64,000 nt of DNA from Chaetomium olivaceum (lineage: Eukaryota > Ascomycota > Sordariomycetes > Sordariales > Chaetomiaceae): positions 62,001 to 126,000 of the forward strand of contig JAYWVB010000002.1 in assembly GCA_039881045.1 (NCBI GenBank). The letters are read 5' to 3'. How positions within the stretch are numbered: the stretch's first letter is position 1; every line of letters begins with the position of its first letter. The notes under the pieces are model-generated. The model had not been told where the DNA came from. It was given only the letters and a program-made list of their open reading frames with translations, and ran no database searches. Positions 42,690-52,133 of the stretch are shown piece after piece. The position numbers and the translations under genes are program-made.

Positions 42690-42792
42690 CGGTGGTGCAG
42701 TGGTAAGAGTGTGTACCCTCCTGAATAACACCCTCTGCGAAGTACTGCGAGGCACCGCTGAACAGGCACGACTCTTTTGGTTCGATTTACGT
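42690..42792 (+). other. tRNA-like / SINE-like segment with A-box and B-box resemblance
   Basis: TGGTGCAGTGG fits the RNA polymerase III A-box consensus (TRGYNNANNNG). GGTTCGATTT, about 75 bp downstream, nearly fits the B-box (GGTTCGANNCC). The whole does not fold into an obvious functional tRNA, so a decayed tRNA gene or a tRNA-derived SINE head is more likely. Transposon B begins about 10 bp further on. Confidence 0.3.
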
Positions 42793-42802
42793 TGATAGCA
42801 TA

Positions 42803-42820
42803 ACGTATATTATAAGCGAG
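42803..42820 (+). repeat. Left terminal inverted repeat of element B
   Basis: ACGTATATTATAAGCGAG is the exact reverse complement of 48008-48025. It is preceded by the target TA. The inner subterminal repeats seen at the right end are absent here. Confidence 0.9.
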
Positions 42821-42835
42821 TCACCGTCGCAGGCG

Positions 42836-45800
42836 ATGAAAATTAAAATCCTACTCTGGAACACCGAAGGAATCAAGCAAACACTGGAAGTTTTGCTGGA
42901 AGAGGCCAAATACGTCCTCCTGGCGGTGCAAGAACCGTGGATCAACAAGGAGACGAAGTCCACATACTGCCCCCGAAGCAGCAGATACCACCTGGTATAC
43001 AAACTCGAGAGGCGGGCGGCGATATATGTAAGCAAAATGTTTGAAATCAGGCAGTGGGACTCCGAAGCCACGGAGAATTGGTGTCGCGTGTGGTTTCCAG
43101 AGGCGGACCTAGGCGGAGAAGGTCGCGGATTCGAGCTTTGGTCCATCTACAACCCTCCCGGCGGTGAGAACGTGCCGAGAGCCCTCCAAGGGCGGCCAAG
43201 GCCGAGCCACCCGGTGGTGCTAGCAGGGGACTTCAACCTAAAGCACCCACTGTGGGACGAGTTTGGACGCTACGACAGGAAATCCGAAGACCTATTGAAG
43301 CTGAGTTCCCTGTGGGACCTCACCATCAGGACGCCAAAAGGGGCGGCAACGCGAGCCCCTCAAGGGCGGCAGCGAGGCCGCCCGTCAACCATTGACCACT
43401 TCTGGACGTCAGAAAACCTCCAAACAGTATACTACGGAGAAGAGTGTCGTGGAAAGTCGGACCACTACCCACAGGTGCTCAATCTCGGGGGAGGGCATGG
43501 GCCGAGGCCAACCCAACCAGACGGCTGGGCCTGGAAGAAGATGGACAAGGAGAGGGTGAAGGCTGAATCAACGTTACTGTGCAAGGCTATGGGACTCACA
43601 GACCCGGGACCGAACGGGCTACTGGCCAGGATCCGAACAGTCGAGGGCCTTGACAGAGCTTTCGACAGCCTGGTTGGGTGGCTCACCTGGGTCGCAGGGG
43701 AAAGTACTCCGCGGAAGAAGGGAGCTGCGGCTATAGCTCTCCTTGGTGGACTGCGGAGGTGCAACAGGCCGCCCGGGAGGCCCGGAGGGCAGAAAGGCTG
43801 GCGAAGGAGACTCGGGCAGAGTACTGTTGGGAGGAGCTTGGCGAGAGGCTCAGGGACCTTGCCAGGATAACACGCGAAGCGCGGACGAGGGCTTGGAGGA
43901 ACAATCTGCAGGACGCAAGCGAGGCAGAGAAGCCTGACCGGATCTGGAGACTGGAAAGATGGGCTAGGCTACGGAGCTTTTTGCCGCCCGAACCACCGAG
44001 GCTACCGGCATTTAAGGACTCGTCCGGGCGGGTAACAGCCGAAACGCATGGCCAGAAGGCCAGCGCACTAGCCGAGAGTTCTTCCCGGACCCTCCGGCCA
44101 ACCTAACGGACGTGGAAGACCAAGCCTTCCTGGGCAGCTGGAACCCGGGCTTCGACGTCTCTCAGGCAGTGACACCGACCGAGGTACGAAGGCAATAGGA
44201 GGAGCAAGCCCCTGGAAGGCGCCAGGGGAGGACCTGCTGCCGATGGGTCTTCTGAAGGCGTGTGGAACATCACTGGCTGAAGTGCTCGCCGTATTAGTGA
44301 CGAGATGCCTGGAACTGGGATGGTTTCCCAACCGCTTCAAAAGGGCAAGGACCGTAGTACTACCGAAGCCGGGAAAGCACCGCCAGTGTATCAGACCCCG
44401 GGGGGATATAGGCCCATTGCGCTGCTGCCAACCCTAGGGAAGGTAATAGAGTCAGTGGTCGCCAAAAAGGTCACTCAAGCGGCAGAAGCCAACGGCCTGT
44501 TACCAGACGAACAGATGGGAAACAGGGCACATCGCTCCACAGAGCTGGCTGTCCGGCTAGTAGTAGCCCAGGTCCAGGAGGCGTGGAGACAGAAGGCCGC
44601 GGCGTCCCTACTGCAACTCGACATTTCAGGAGCCTTTGACACGGTCAACCACACCCGATTGCTAGCAACGCTGCGGGAAATGGGCTACCCGAGGTGGCTA
44701 GTCCTCTGGACGAAAGACTGGTTGACGGGCCGCGAGGCCACCCTCCTTTTTGACGGCAAGGCAGCGGCACCGACGGCAGTTCGGGCAGGGGTCCCCCAAG
44801 GCTCACCCCTTTCCCCTGTCCTCTTCATCCTCTACATTTCCTCACTATACAAGCAGCTAAAAGACGAACACCCTCACTTGGCTATAGCGGGGTTTGCGGA
44901 TGACACCAACCTAATGGTATTGGTCGTAACCCCGAGGCTAACGTCCGGCAACTAGAGGCGGCGTGGGAAACGTGTCTACGATGGGCCGACAGTCGGGGGA
45001 TGAAGTTTGCCCCGGAAAAGAGCGAACTCATCCATTTCAACAAGGGACGACGGCAGTGGACAAACGAGCTAAACCTCACCAACCCAGGGGGGGGCACCAG
45101 CCCCGTCAGACCGACGGAGTCTGCCAGGTTCCTGGGAGTCTGGCTGGACCGGAAGCTCAACTGGAAAGCCCACCTTGCGGCGGTGGAAAAGAAAATGAAG
45201 ACCCAGAGCTACGCACTGTCGAGAATAGCGGCGAAAACGTGGGGACCAGGGCTAGCCAAAGCGCGAGAAGTGTACACAAAGTGCATCCGGTCAGCGCTGG
45301 CCTATGGCGCATCGTCGTTCCACATCCCCACGGACGTGGAAGGCGAGCCGGTAAGGAAAGGCATCACCGGGGCCCTCGGGAAGGTCCAGAACAAAAGCTT
45401 GCGGATTGTGGCGGGAGCCTTCAAAGCCACTCCCATTCGCAACCTCGAGACGGAGACGTGGGTGCCACCGTTAGACCTGTATTTCAACAAACGGCTTGCA
45501 GACTTTGAAACCAGACTCCAGCGAACCGACCTGGACGACGGCCAGGGCGGCAAGAGGACCGCAGGGGGGATCATTCTCACTGCCTGTCGCAAGATACAGC
45601 AGAGGCTCCGCCCGAGGAGCGGCAACAGGGGCCGGCCGCGAACCGTGGGACTGCAGGAGCCCACGGCAGTGGAGAAAGCCGCGAGCACGATCGCGCGCTG
45701 GACGGGGGGAGCCGCAGACACGGACAGTGTGGTAGAGGACGCCTGGAGAGCGAGGTGGCTGAAGGAAGGAGACGGCAGAGCAGTCATCAGACCGGCGGAC

Positions 45801-46207
45801 GACCTTGACCATCAGCGGAGACGCTGTTCCGGGACGAAACCCTAAGACGACACGACGGCCTGAGAAAGGCGAAGAGCTCTCTGCTGGTCCAGATCCGGAC
45901 AGGGGCAGTAGGCCTACGGGACTTTCTGTTTACACGGGGAGTCCCAGAGGTCCTAACGCCCGCCTGCCAGTGCGGCGAGGGACGGGAGACTGCCGAACAC
46001 CTGGTGGTGTGGTGTTTGGCTCCACCGCTGACTCGAAGATGGGAGAGAACTGATATTCGAACGCGACGGGACTTTTACTCTGTTCTACACGGTATTGATC
46101 CTACATCGGCACGGCTCGCGGGGAGGGTCCTGGAATGGCTAATGGACTCAGGGAGGCTGATGATGTTCAGTTTGGCCAGGAGGCTTGAGCTGGAAGCGGC
46201 GGCCTAG
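42836..46207 (+). pseudogene. LINE ORF2 (APE endonuclease, reverse transcriptase), multiple frameshifts
   Basis: Endonuclease domain with GDFNLKHPLWD and KSDHYP (42836 to about 43480). The RT follows: TPGGYRPIALLPTLGKV, LLQLDISGAFDTVNH, GVPQGSPLSPVLF and the catalytic FADD box (44895 region). Then the thumb/linker (FLGVWLDRKLNWKAHL) and a terminal zinc knuckle (CQCGEGRETAEHLVVWC, about 45970-46020). No RNase H was seen. Breaks near 43735, 44085, 44195, 44370, 44915 and 45825 all move the frame the same way (one base missing each), for example a short T run at 44915 and A run at 44370. Stop codons within domains are rare, so decay is by indel, not point mutation. Confidence 0.88.
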
Positions 46208-46359
46208 CACGCACCTCCCTCGGAGGCCAGGAGGCCTCCTCTCTTTGTATTCGCAGGCTCACACACGTGTACTTTCCTTGAAGATTGGTATGGGTTTTTC
46301 ATCCGGCCTGTGAGGGCGCGGTTTTCCTGTACAGTAAATAGCTGAGGGTCCGGCACGCC

Positions 46360-47916
46360 TTAGGGCATAGCGGAGTATGAATAATAATAATATATATCTT
46401 CTCCTGCCCTCCCACCTACAGCCTTCTGGTCCGCAAGACCCTGTGCTTCTTGCACAGTAAGTGACCCTCCAAGCTGTACACGTGTCCGTTTGGCCCTCCG
46501 CCGCTTGCTTAGTGCCTTGCGGAGCGAAGACACCTCTGACTCAAGAAGGGCTACCTGGTGCATTACAGCCATTGTCCCTTTGGTAAGCTGGTCAACGGCG
46601 GCCAACATCGAAGCTGGGGAGCTACCTTGATGGTTGGCAATACGAGTCCTGATAAGCTTTGACTGCGAGTCGGCTTCTTTGGGGTTGTGCGGTGTCTTGG
46701 AAGCCCAGGGTTTGACAGTGCCGGCAGTACTAGGCCGCGAGTTTGGGGGCGATGGTGTATAAAGCTTGACATCCAGCCTGGAGAGCACCCTCTCTGGGTC
46801 GTACGGAACAAGGCCAGCCCCCGCAAAGCCACCCTGGATATTCTTCTCTGTGATAGAAGCAAAGAAGGCTTCGCGGAAAGCGCAAAGGAACTCGAGCTTG
46901 CTGATGTGGTTGACATGCGCGCGCATGAACTCCTCAACCTGGCGACCATACGCCTGCTTCAGTGGCCCAAAGCAGCCAACATCAAGTGGCTGGCACTTAT
47001 GGGAAGAGTGTGCAGGCATGCAGAGTGTGATGATATTGTTCTGCTTGCCGTACTGCTCGAACTCGGTGGAGTGGTGGCTTTCGTGACCGTCGAGAATCAA
47101 CAACCGGTGCGTACCCTTTGTCCGAGGCGCCGTATGGTGATCGAAATGCTTGATCCAATCTAGGCCAACTGCATTGGTAGTCCAGCCATTGTGGGTAGTT
47201 GCAATACGCCAGTCGAGGGGTAGGCCGCACTCCCGGTACCAGTTGGCAAGGTGATATTGCGCTGCCAAGATGATGAACGGAGGGATCGCCCAACCAAGGG
47301 CATTGACTCCCTGAATTACAGTCGCCCATTCGCGGTTGCCAGGCTGGGCTAGCTTTGCCCTGCCAAAGCCATCCGAGGTTGTGACTACTATGCTCGTAGA
47401 GATGATGCCCATCATGAACCCGGTCTCATCGAAGTTGTAGATATCGTTATCCAGGATACCGTACTTAGCTATCATGTTCCGTACAAGCGTAAACCAGTCA
47501 CCGATGATCTTTGGATCCTCGCACTTAGCCCTCTGGTAGTTGTATCTACGCACACGACGCATCTTGAGCTGTTTGTGGCGTTTGACAAAGTTGTGGGCCC
47601 AGAGCTTGCCGACAGGGGGTGCGTCGCGTACGCGTAGTAGTTGGTTGGCCATATCTTCTACACCACGTAGCCTAGGCGAGAAAGCTCGCGTAGAGAGGTC
47701 AAGGATGTATTGAACAATCGTCTGCTCTTCGAGATCCGTAAGCTTGCGCGAGTTCGCTGGCAAATCGCGTCGTGCACGCTGACCAGCGCGTCGGCCGTGG
47801 AGTGTTGATACCGGGACATCGTAGAGCTTAGCTGCAGCCCTAAGGCTTATCTTCTTGTCGTTTTGGAGCGCTTGAAGGGCTAAGATCACCCTCTCTTCCT
47901 TTGAATGAGGGGACAT
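46360..47916 (-). CDS. Fot1/pogo-like transposase B (DDE_1), C-terminally truncated
   Basis: A 518-codon frame, otherwise intact. The N-terminal psq/CENP-B HTH (ISLRAAAKLYDVPVSTLHGR, about 23-42) is followed by the second DNA-binding domain (to about 130) and the catalytic domain with D163 (NFDETGF), D276 (LILDGHESH) and D312 (LDVGCFGPLK), the DD-D spacing of Fot1/pogo. The C-terminal part has a coiled-coil-like segment and a basic stretch (LSKRRRAKRTRVQLGG). The last dozen residues (IYYYYSYSAMP) are encoded by the LINE's AT-rich tail, so the natural C-terminus is lost. The catalytic core could still be functional. Confidence 0.9.
   Translation of the reverse strand: MSPHSKEERVILALQALQNDKKISLRAAAKLYDVPVSTLHGRRAGQRARRDLPANSRKLTDLEEQTIVQYILDLSTRAFSPRLRGVEDMANQLLRVRDAPPVGKLWAHNFVKRHKQLKMRRVRRYNYQRAKCEDPKIIGDWFTLVRNMIAKYGILDNDIYNFDETGFMMGIISTSIVVTTSDGFGRAKLAQPGNREWATVIQGVNALGWAIPPFIILAAQYHLANWYRECGLPLDWRIATTHNGWTTNAVGLDWIKHFDHHTAPRTKGTHRLLILDGHESHHSTEFEQYGKQNNIITLCMPAHSSHKCQPLDVGCFGPLKQAYGRQVEEFMRAHVNHISKLEFLCAFREAFFASITEKNIQGGFAGAGLVPYDPERVLSRLDVKLYTPSPPNSRPSTAGTVKPWASKTPHNPKEADSQSKLIRTRIANHQGSSPASMLAAVDQLTKGTMAVMHQVALLESEVSSLRKALSKRRRAKRTRVQLGGSLTVQEAQGLADQKAVGGRAGEDIYYYYSYSAMP
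46378..46396 (+). repeat. LINE 3' terminal (AAT)n-type tail
   Basis: TGAATAATAATAATATATA marks the 3' end of the LINE, as in LINEs that end in short tandem repeats instead of poly(A). The transposase reading frame passes through it from the other side, giving a run of Tyr codons. Confidence 0.75.
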
Positions 47917-47983
47917 ATTGCGTTGTAGAGTTGTGGAGGAAGATGTAACGTTGAGATTGCAGGGGACCCGTTGTGGTGGAGAC

Positions 47984-48025
47984 TGTTCGGCTCGCTTATA
48001 TGTTCGGCTCGCTTATAATATACGT
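47984..48025 (-). repeat. Right TIR of element B with tandem 17-bp subterminal repeats
   Basis: TGTTCGGCTCGCTTATA is repeated exactly at 47984-48000 and 48001-48017, the second copy running into the outer TIR (48008-48025) and the target TA. The layout matches that of element A at 6818-6860, although the sequences differ. Confidence 0.85.
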
Positions 48026-48207
48026 TAAAGAATAAAAGAATAGTTATAACTAGTCGATTCACGAGGATTGCAGACGATGAGTATACGAGGGCTATGGAGG
48101 TGGATACCGTCAGAAAATGCTCTCTGAATAATATATTCTGTTCGCTATAATAACCAGGGTATCATCACCGTCACCAGCCACTATCTCCAATTGCCTCCTC
48201 CCACAAC

Positions 48208-50066
48208 TCACACAACCAACCCCTTCACCTGCTTGAAATCCTTCACCTTGATGTCTCGCCACACAACAACCGACACGATGGAAATGACCTGAATCACCGT
48301 AGATGCAATGATCATGATCCGCTGTGCGTCGCCATATGCATGCTGGATAGCCGTGCGCGTGGGCGAACCAATGGGGTACGATAGCTGAGTCTCAAGTGAG
48401 CCAACAATGGTCGTCAGATTGCCCAGCGATTCTTGTGGGAGGTGCTCGGCCAGTTTCTGGGGAAAGACGCTGTTCCAGATGGCACCAGCCACGGTTGATC
48501 CGATGGCGCCGCCGACGTTGGAAAACATGGACTCGACGGCAATGACGACAGCGATGTATTGATGCGTGGTGGCCGCCATGACAGCCATCTGCTCGCAAAT
48601 GACCAGCGTTCCTCCCGCAAAAGCGATGAAGATCTGGCACATGACGATGTACCCGATATTAACGTCCGGCTGGCGGAAATGTGCCATGAGGCCGACACCG
48701 AGGATTGTGACCGGGACGCCGAAGTAGAGGGCAAGCCACTTGAAGCGGCCGGTGACACGAATGAGGAAACCGACAACCAGTGCCCAAAAGCAACTGCCCA
48801 AACTGTAAATGTTGACAACGTATGATGACTTGGTCATGTCGAGGCCATTGACGACTTGTAGGAAGGACGGGAAGTAGCTGTCCCAGATGTAGAATGAAAT
48901 GAAGAGCACGCCAGCGAGAATGCAGGCGCCCATAACGGTGCGATCCATGAGCAAATCGTAGGGGATGAAGGTCTTGGGCGCGACAAACTTTTCGTACAGG
49001 GCGAAGGCGATGAGAAGCAGACCTCCCACAACAAAGAAGGCGATCAGCATCGGTGACCTCCATCTTTCGGCCTGCTGTGCGTATAGATTGAAAGGCAAGA
49101 GAATGAGAGCCAAGCCAGCCGTGATGAGGAGAAGCCCGACCACGTCAAACTCGATGGCGTAATGTTTGATTGACTGAATCCAGGTACGGCCGCTCTTCCG
49201 GTCGGGGATGAGCCCCATCTTGTGAGCTTTGCGATAGTTGATGTAGAATAGAAAGAGCAATGGTGAGCAGATGGCGGGTGTGATGATGGCGAAAGCACCA
49301 AAGCCCCATCGAAAGCCGGGCCCGCGGTAGAAAGCAGCCGCCAACGGCCCACCGATCCACACGGTCATGATATAGGGCGAAGAGACGAATGCGAACATCA
49401 ACGCCCGGTTCTTGAGTGCCGATGTATCGGCGATAAAAATGGAAATGGCATAGGAGACGCCATTGTAGCCAACCCAATAAAACACCTGACCGGCGGCATA
49501 AGTCTCAACATTATTGCACCCGGCCATCATGGCGAGCCCAATCGTTAAGCTGATCATCATGATGACGAAGCCTTGGGGGCGGCCCCAGATATCGAGGATT
49601 TTGGCGAGCGGAAGCTTGAAGAGTCCGCCGATGAGGCTGGAAAAGACGGTCGTAGCGGCCGTCAGAGAGTGGCTTTTGAATTCGCTCGTCACGTAGGGTG
49701 TCAGGGTAGTCGACATGCCCTGCTGCATGGTGTCGACAAAGAAAATGCACCAGATGCTAGGCGTGGATAAAGCTCGTCAGCAGTAGATCTTGGTTGTGTC
49801 CAACTCGATGGTAGCACCCACGTAACGTAAGCCACGATGAGGTTAGTTTTTGTCCAGACTTTGGCCAGCGCTTCCACATCTTGGATGCCGGCCTGGGCGT
49901 CGACAGAGATGGCGTCCGAGTCATGGTCAATGTCGGAGGGAGTTCGCGGTGTATCACTGGTAATGTTGGCTTCCTTGTCAGTAGCGCCCTTCTCGCGGGG
50001 TAGGTCTTCCTCGACGACCGGGGCTTCTCGAGGCCTGACCAGGGCAGCAAGACGCCCTTTGATCAT
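48208..50066 (-). CDS. Siderophore-iron transporter (MFS, SIT/ARN family)
   Basis: Two exons: 50066-49822 and 49756-48208 (65-nt intron, GTGGGT...CCTAG); 597 residues. A soluble N-terminus (about 1-75, acidic) is followed by roughly 14 membrane helices. The blocks VFYWVGYNGVSYAISIFIADTSALKNRALMFAFVSSPYI and FAGGTLVICEQMAVMAATTHQYIAVVIAVESMFSNVGGAIGSTVAGAIW are characteristic of the fungal siderophore transporters (Mir/Sit/Arn group), which import ferric siderophores by proton symport at the plasma membrane. Two exact ATCTGATAA motifs lie upstream, matching repression by an SreA-type GATA factor under iron excess. The siderophore taken up cannot be told. The frame is intact. Confidence 0.88.
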
Positions 50067-50236
50067 AGTGATAAACGGTTCCTGTTATTGAGCCGGCTAA
50101 TGAGGGGAGGTGTAGACAGATAAACGCTCCGCGATGGTTTCTAGCGGAGGGGGCTGGTATGGAAGGCGAGAACTTGACAATGAGAGAAGGGAGGGAAGGA
50201 ATTGACCCTCAAGATCGGCAAGAAGACGGGCCATTT

Positions 50237-50245
50237 TTATCAGAT
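50237..50245 (-). promoter_or_regulatory. Iron-responsive GATA-factor motif (ATCWGATAA), proximal
   Basis: TTATCAGAT on the plus strand reads ATCTGATAA on the gene's strand, an exact match to the extended SreA/Sre/Urbs1 consensus, about 170 bp upstream of the transporter ATG. Confidence 0.65.
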
Positions 50246-50639
50246 GTTGCATTCGCGGTAGGTGGGACCCTGGAGAGTGGGATGGTGGGACACAGCAGGA
50301 CCCGTGCCTGCCCGCACTTGCTTGCCTCGATGTTGCACCAGCGAGACCAGGAAGACCGAGATGCAGGGTTTCCCATTTCCGTTTCCAGGTTTGCAACTGT
50401 TGCATTGGCAAGGTTGGGTACTTGATTAGCTGGTCCAGGCCTGATGCCGTGCGTGTCATGACATCGCCAGGAAATATACCCCATCCATATCGGAGCCCGA
50501 CACCAATCACCGGGCGAGAACCTGGCTAGATGGCGTGTTGCCTCCGAAATCATAACCCAACAGGAAGGATGTCCCGTTCAATGGTACGAATGGGTGGGGG
50601 TTGACCCCACTGAGCGTTTTATCAATCTTTGTCAGAAAA

Positions 50640-50648
50640 ATCTGATAA
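50640..50648 (+). promoter_or_regulatory. Iron-responsive GATA-factor motif (ATCWGATAA), distal
   Basis: ATCTGATAA on the plus strand, about 575 bp upstream of the transporter ATG and opposite in orientation to the proximal copy. Confidence 0.55.
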
Positions 50649-51785
50649 TCTTTCTTGGCACTACCATCGCCACTTACCCCTGACGCCGTGACTCTGATCA
50701 AGCAAGCCAAAAAGACATCCTCTGTGAAACAGCGATGATCCAGCGCAGCCAGACAACGATATATGTGCATTCTGGAATTCCCTGTTGAGTCATTCGGCAC
50801 CATGCGCTCCGGTTGTTGCCGTTCAGGTTTCATCGACGCGTACATGCCAGTGTTCGACCGTTCTAAAATCTGGTTGCATCCTTCTCTCGTTGGGGCGCAG
50901 GCCGGTGGATAAATTTATTTTGCCTGGCTCCGATCGTTAAAAGTGAGCCCAACCCATCCCTCGTTGTTGCTCTGGAGGCGTGGAAAAATAATAGACATTT
51001 GTGTCCGCCACACCCGGCCGGTCCGCCCCAAGTCTTCTGGGGCTTGTAACGGCCATGAACTTCATGCGTCGATTGAGCATGGCAAGCCGCCCCTGCTGCC
51101 ACTTATTGAAGTCCGAAAGGGGTCGGATTTTGAGTCCAACTTGTTGCAATATGGGTCATGGCTTGGATCCAGTCGGTATAGAAAACCATTCTATTATATG
51201 CGCACGTATGCGATCCTTCAGCGGTAGGCGGGATTAAATGGTAGTTGGAAGCAAGCCATCGCCTGTTGCACTGACAATCATGTCCAGCAAAGAAATTAGG
51301 GCAACAATCGGGTCGCCGGGTGCCCACAAACCATCCGGCGCCGTGAGACCGCAACTGCTACATTCTAAAACCTGCAAAATACGGTAGTAAAGTGGGTTTT
51401 GTTGTCCATGTGCGACCACATATTTAGACACTTCAATTACCTCATCAAAACGAATCAAATCGCAAAGCAAAGGTGAGCACCAATGTTGGCCAATAGGTAC
51501 GTGAGAATTTGCGAGCTATCTGACTAAGAACGAGTGACGAGTGGCCTCGCCTGTGTATGCCGGAACGAATTTGATGTACTTTCAGAAGATATGTCCATTT
51601 GGTCGATGTTGGATCTTCCCACAATGGCGTCCCTCCCTCAAGATGAATTCAAAACCGAACCTGTTCACCGAGCGTGGTGTCAGCAAGGATACCGTCAGGA
51701 GGTTGGGACCTAATCCCAGCGGCAGACTGGATCAACATACCTAGCTAGTCCAGTCATCTGAACGGTGTGCGGGGTGCCATGGAAT

Positions 51786-52133
51786 TTAGCAAACGGCGCC
51801 GCCGTCGTTGCCGCCGTGGCAGGTGCCGGAGCCGCAGTCCCGGATCTCGGTCCACTTGCCTCCACGGCACTCGACCTGTTCCACCGAGGTTAATACCACC
51901 CCAAGTTGATTCTAGACGAGCTATAGTTTGGGCAAGCATATAAACATACCACGCCGGTTCTGTCGCAGCCGCAGAAGTGCCGGTCTCCGTTGGAGGACTG
52001 GCAAGGGCTGTTGGTGCGGCGCTGGTCACCGCCGTAGCCAGCCGCAGGTGTCGCGGGCCTGGACGTTGGGCGCGGCTGAGGCAGTGACGGCGACGGCGGC
52101 CATGAGGGTGCAGATGATGGCGGAGACCTTCAT
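51786..52133 (-). CDS. Small cysteine-rich secreted protein (frameshift near 52040)
   Basis: Two exons: 52133-51950 and 51875-51786 (74-nt intron, GTATGT...AACAG). The signal peptide is MKVSAIICTLMAAVAVTASAA, then NVQAR. The mature protein of about 65 residues has eight Cys (RDTCG, NSPCQ, FCGC, VECRGG, RDCGSG, GTCHGG, AVC), so four disulfides are likely. After ARDTCG the frame must move: as written a stop follows shortly (WLRR, stop), while the next frame gives GYGGDQRRTNSPCQ. One extra T or two missing bases near 52040 would explain it. It is small, secreted and stable-looking, an effector- or antimicrobial-like profile; the function is unknown and no named family was recognised. Confidence 0.68.

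Larger units (their letters stand above)
42821..46396 (+). mobile_element. Tad-type LINE (non-LTR retrotransposon), ORF2 only, decayed
   Basis: About 3.6 kb with endonuclease, reverse transcriptase and a C-terminal Cys/His knuckle, then a 3' UTR (46208-46377) and a terminal (AAT)n-type tail. There is no ORF1 (gag-like) upstream: only 15 bp precede the ORF2 ATG, so it is 5'-truncated or is an ORF2-only derivative. Inserted into transposon B. Confidence 0.88.
42801..48027 (-). mobile_element. Fot1/pogo-like transposon B carrying an internal LINE
   Basis: Bounded by TA dinucleotides (42801-42802 and 48026-48027) and 18-bp perfect inverted repeats (42803-42820, 48008-48025), as expected for a Tc1/Fot1 family insertion. 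The transposase (minus) occupies the right part; the left 3.5 kb is a Tad-type LINE on the plus strand. The LINE starts exactly where the left TIR similarity stops and ends within the transposase C-terminus, so the left subterminal repeats and the end of the transposase gene are missing. Confidence 0.88.
50067..51785. other. Upstream region of the siderophore transporter
   Basis: 1.7 kb containing the transporter promoter (nearest about 600 bp) and the 3' flank of the cysteine-rich protein gene. Besides the two ATCWGATAA sites there are simpler GATA cores near 50069 (TGATAA) and 50118 (AGATAA). No gene was recognised in the remainder. Confidence 0.6.

Noticed and set aside
43678..46207. Several independent short genes between 43.7 and 46.2 kb
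   Set aside because: They are consecutive pieces of a single LINE ORF2 in different frames.
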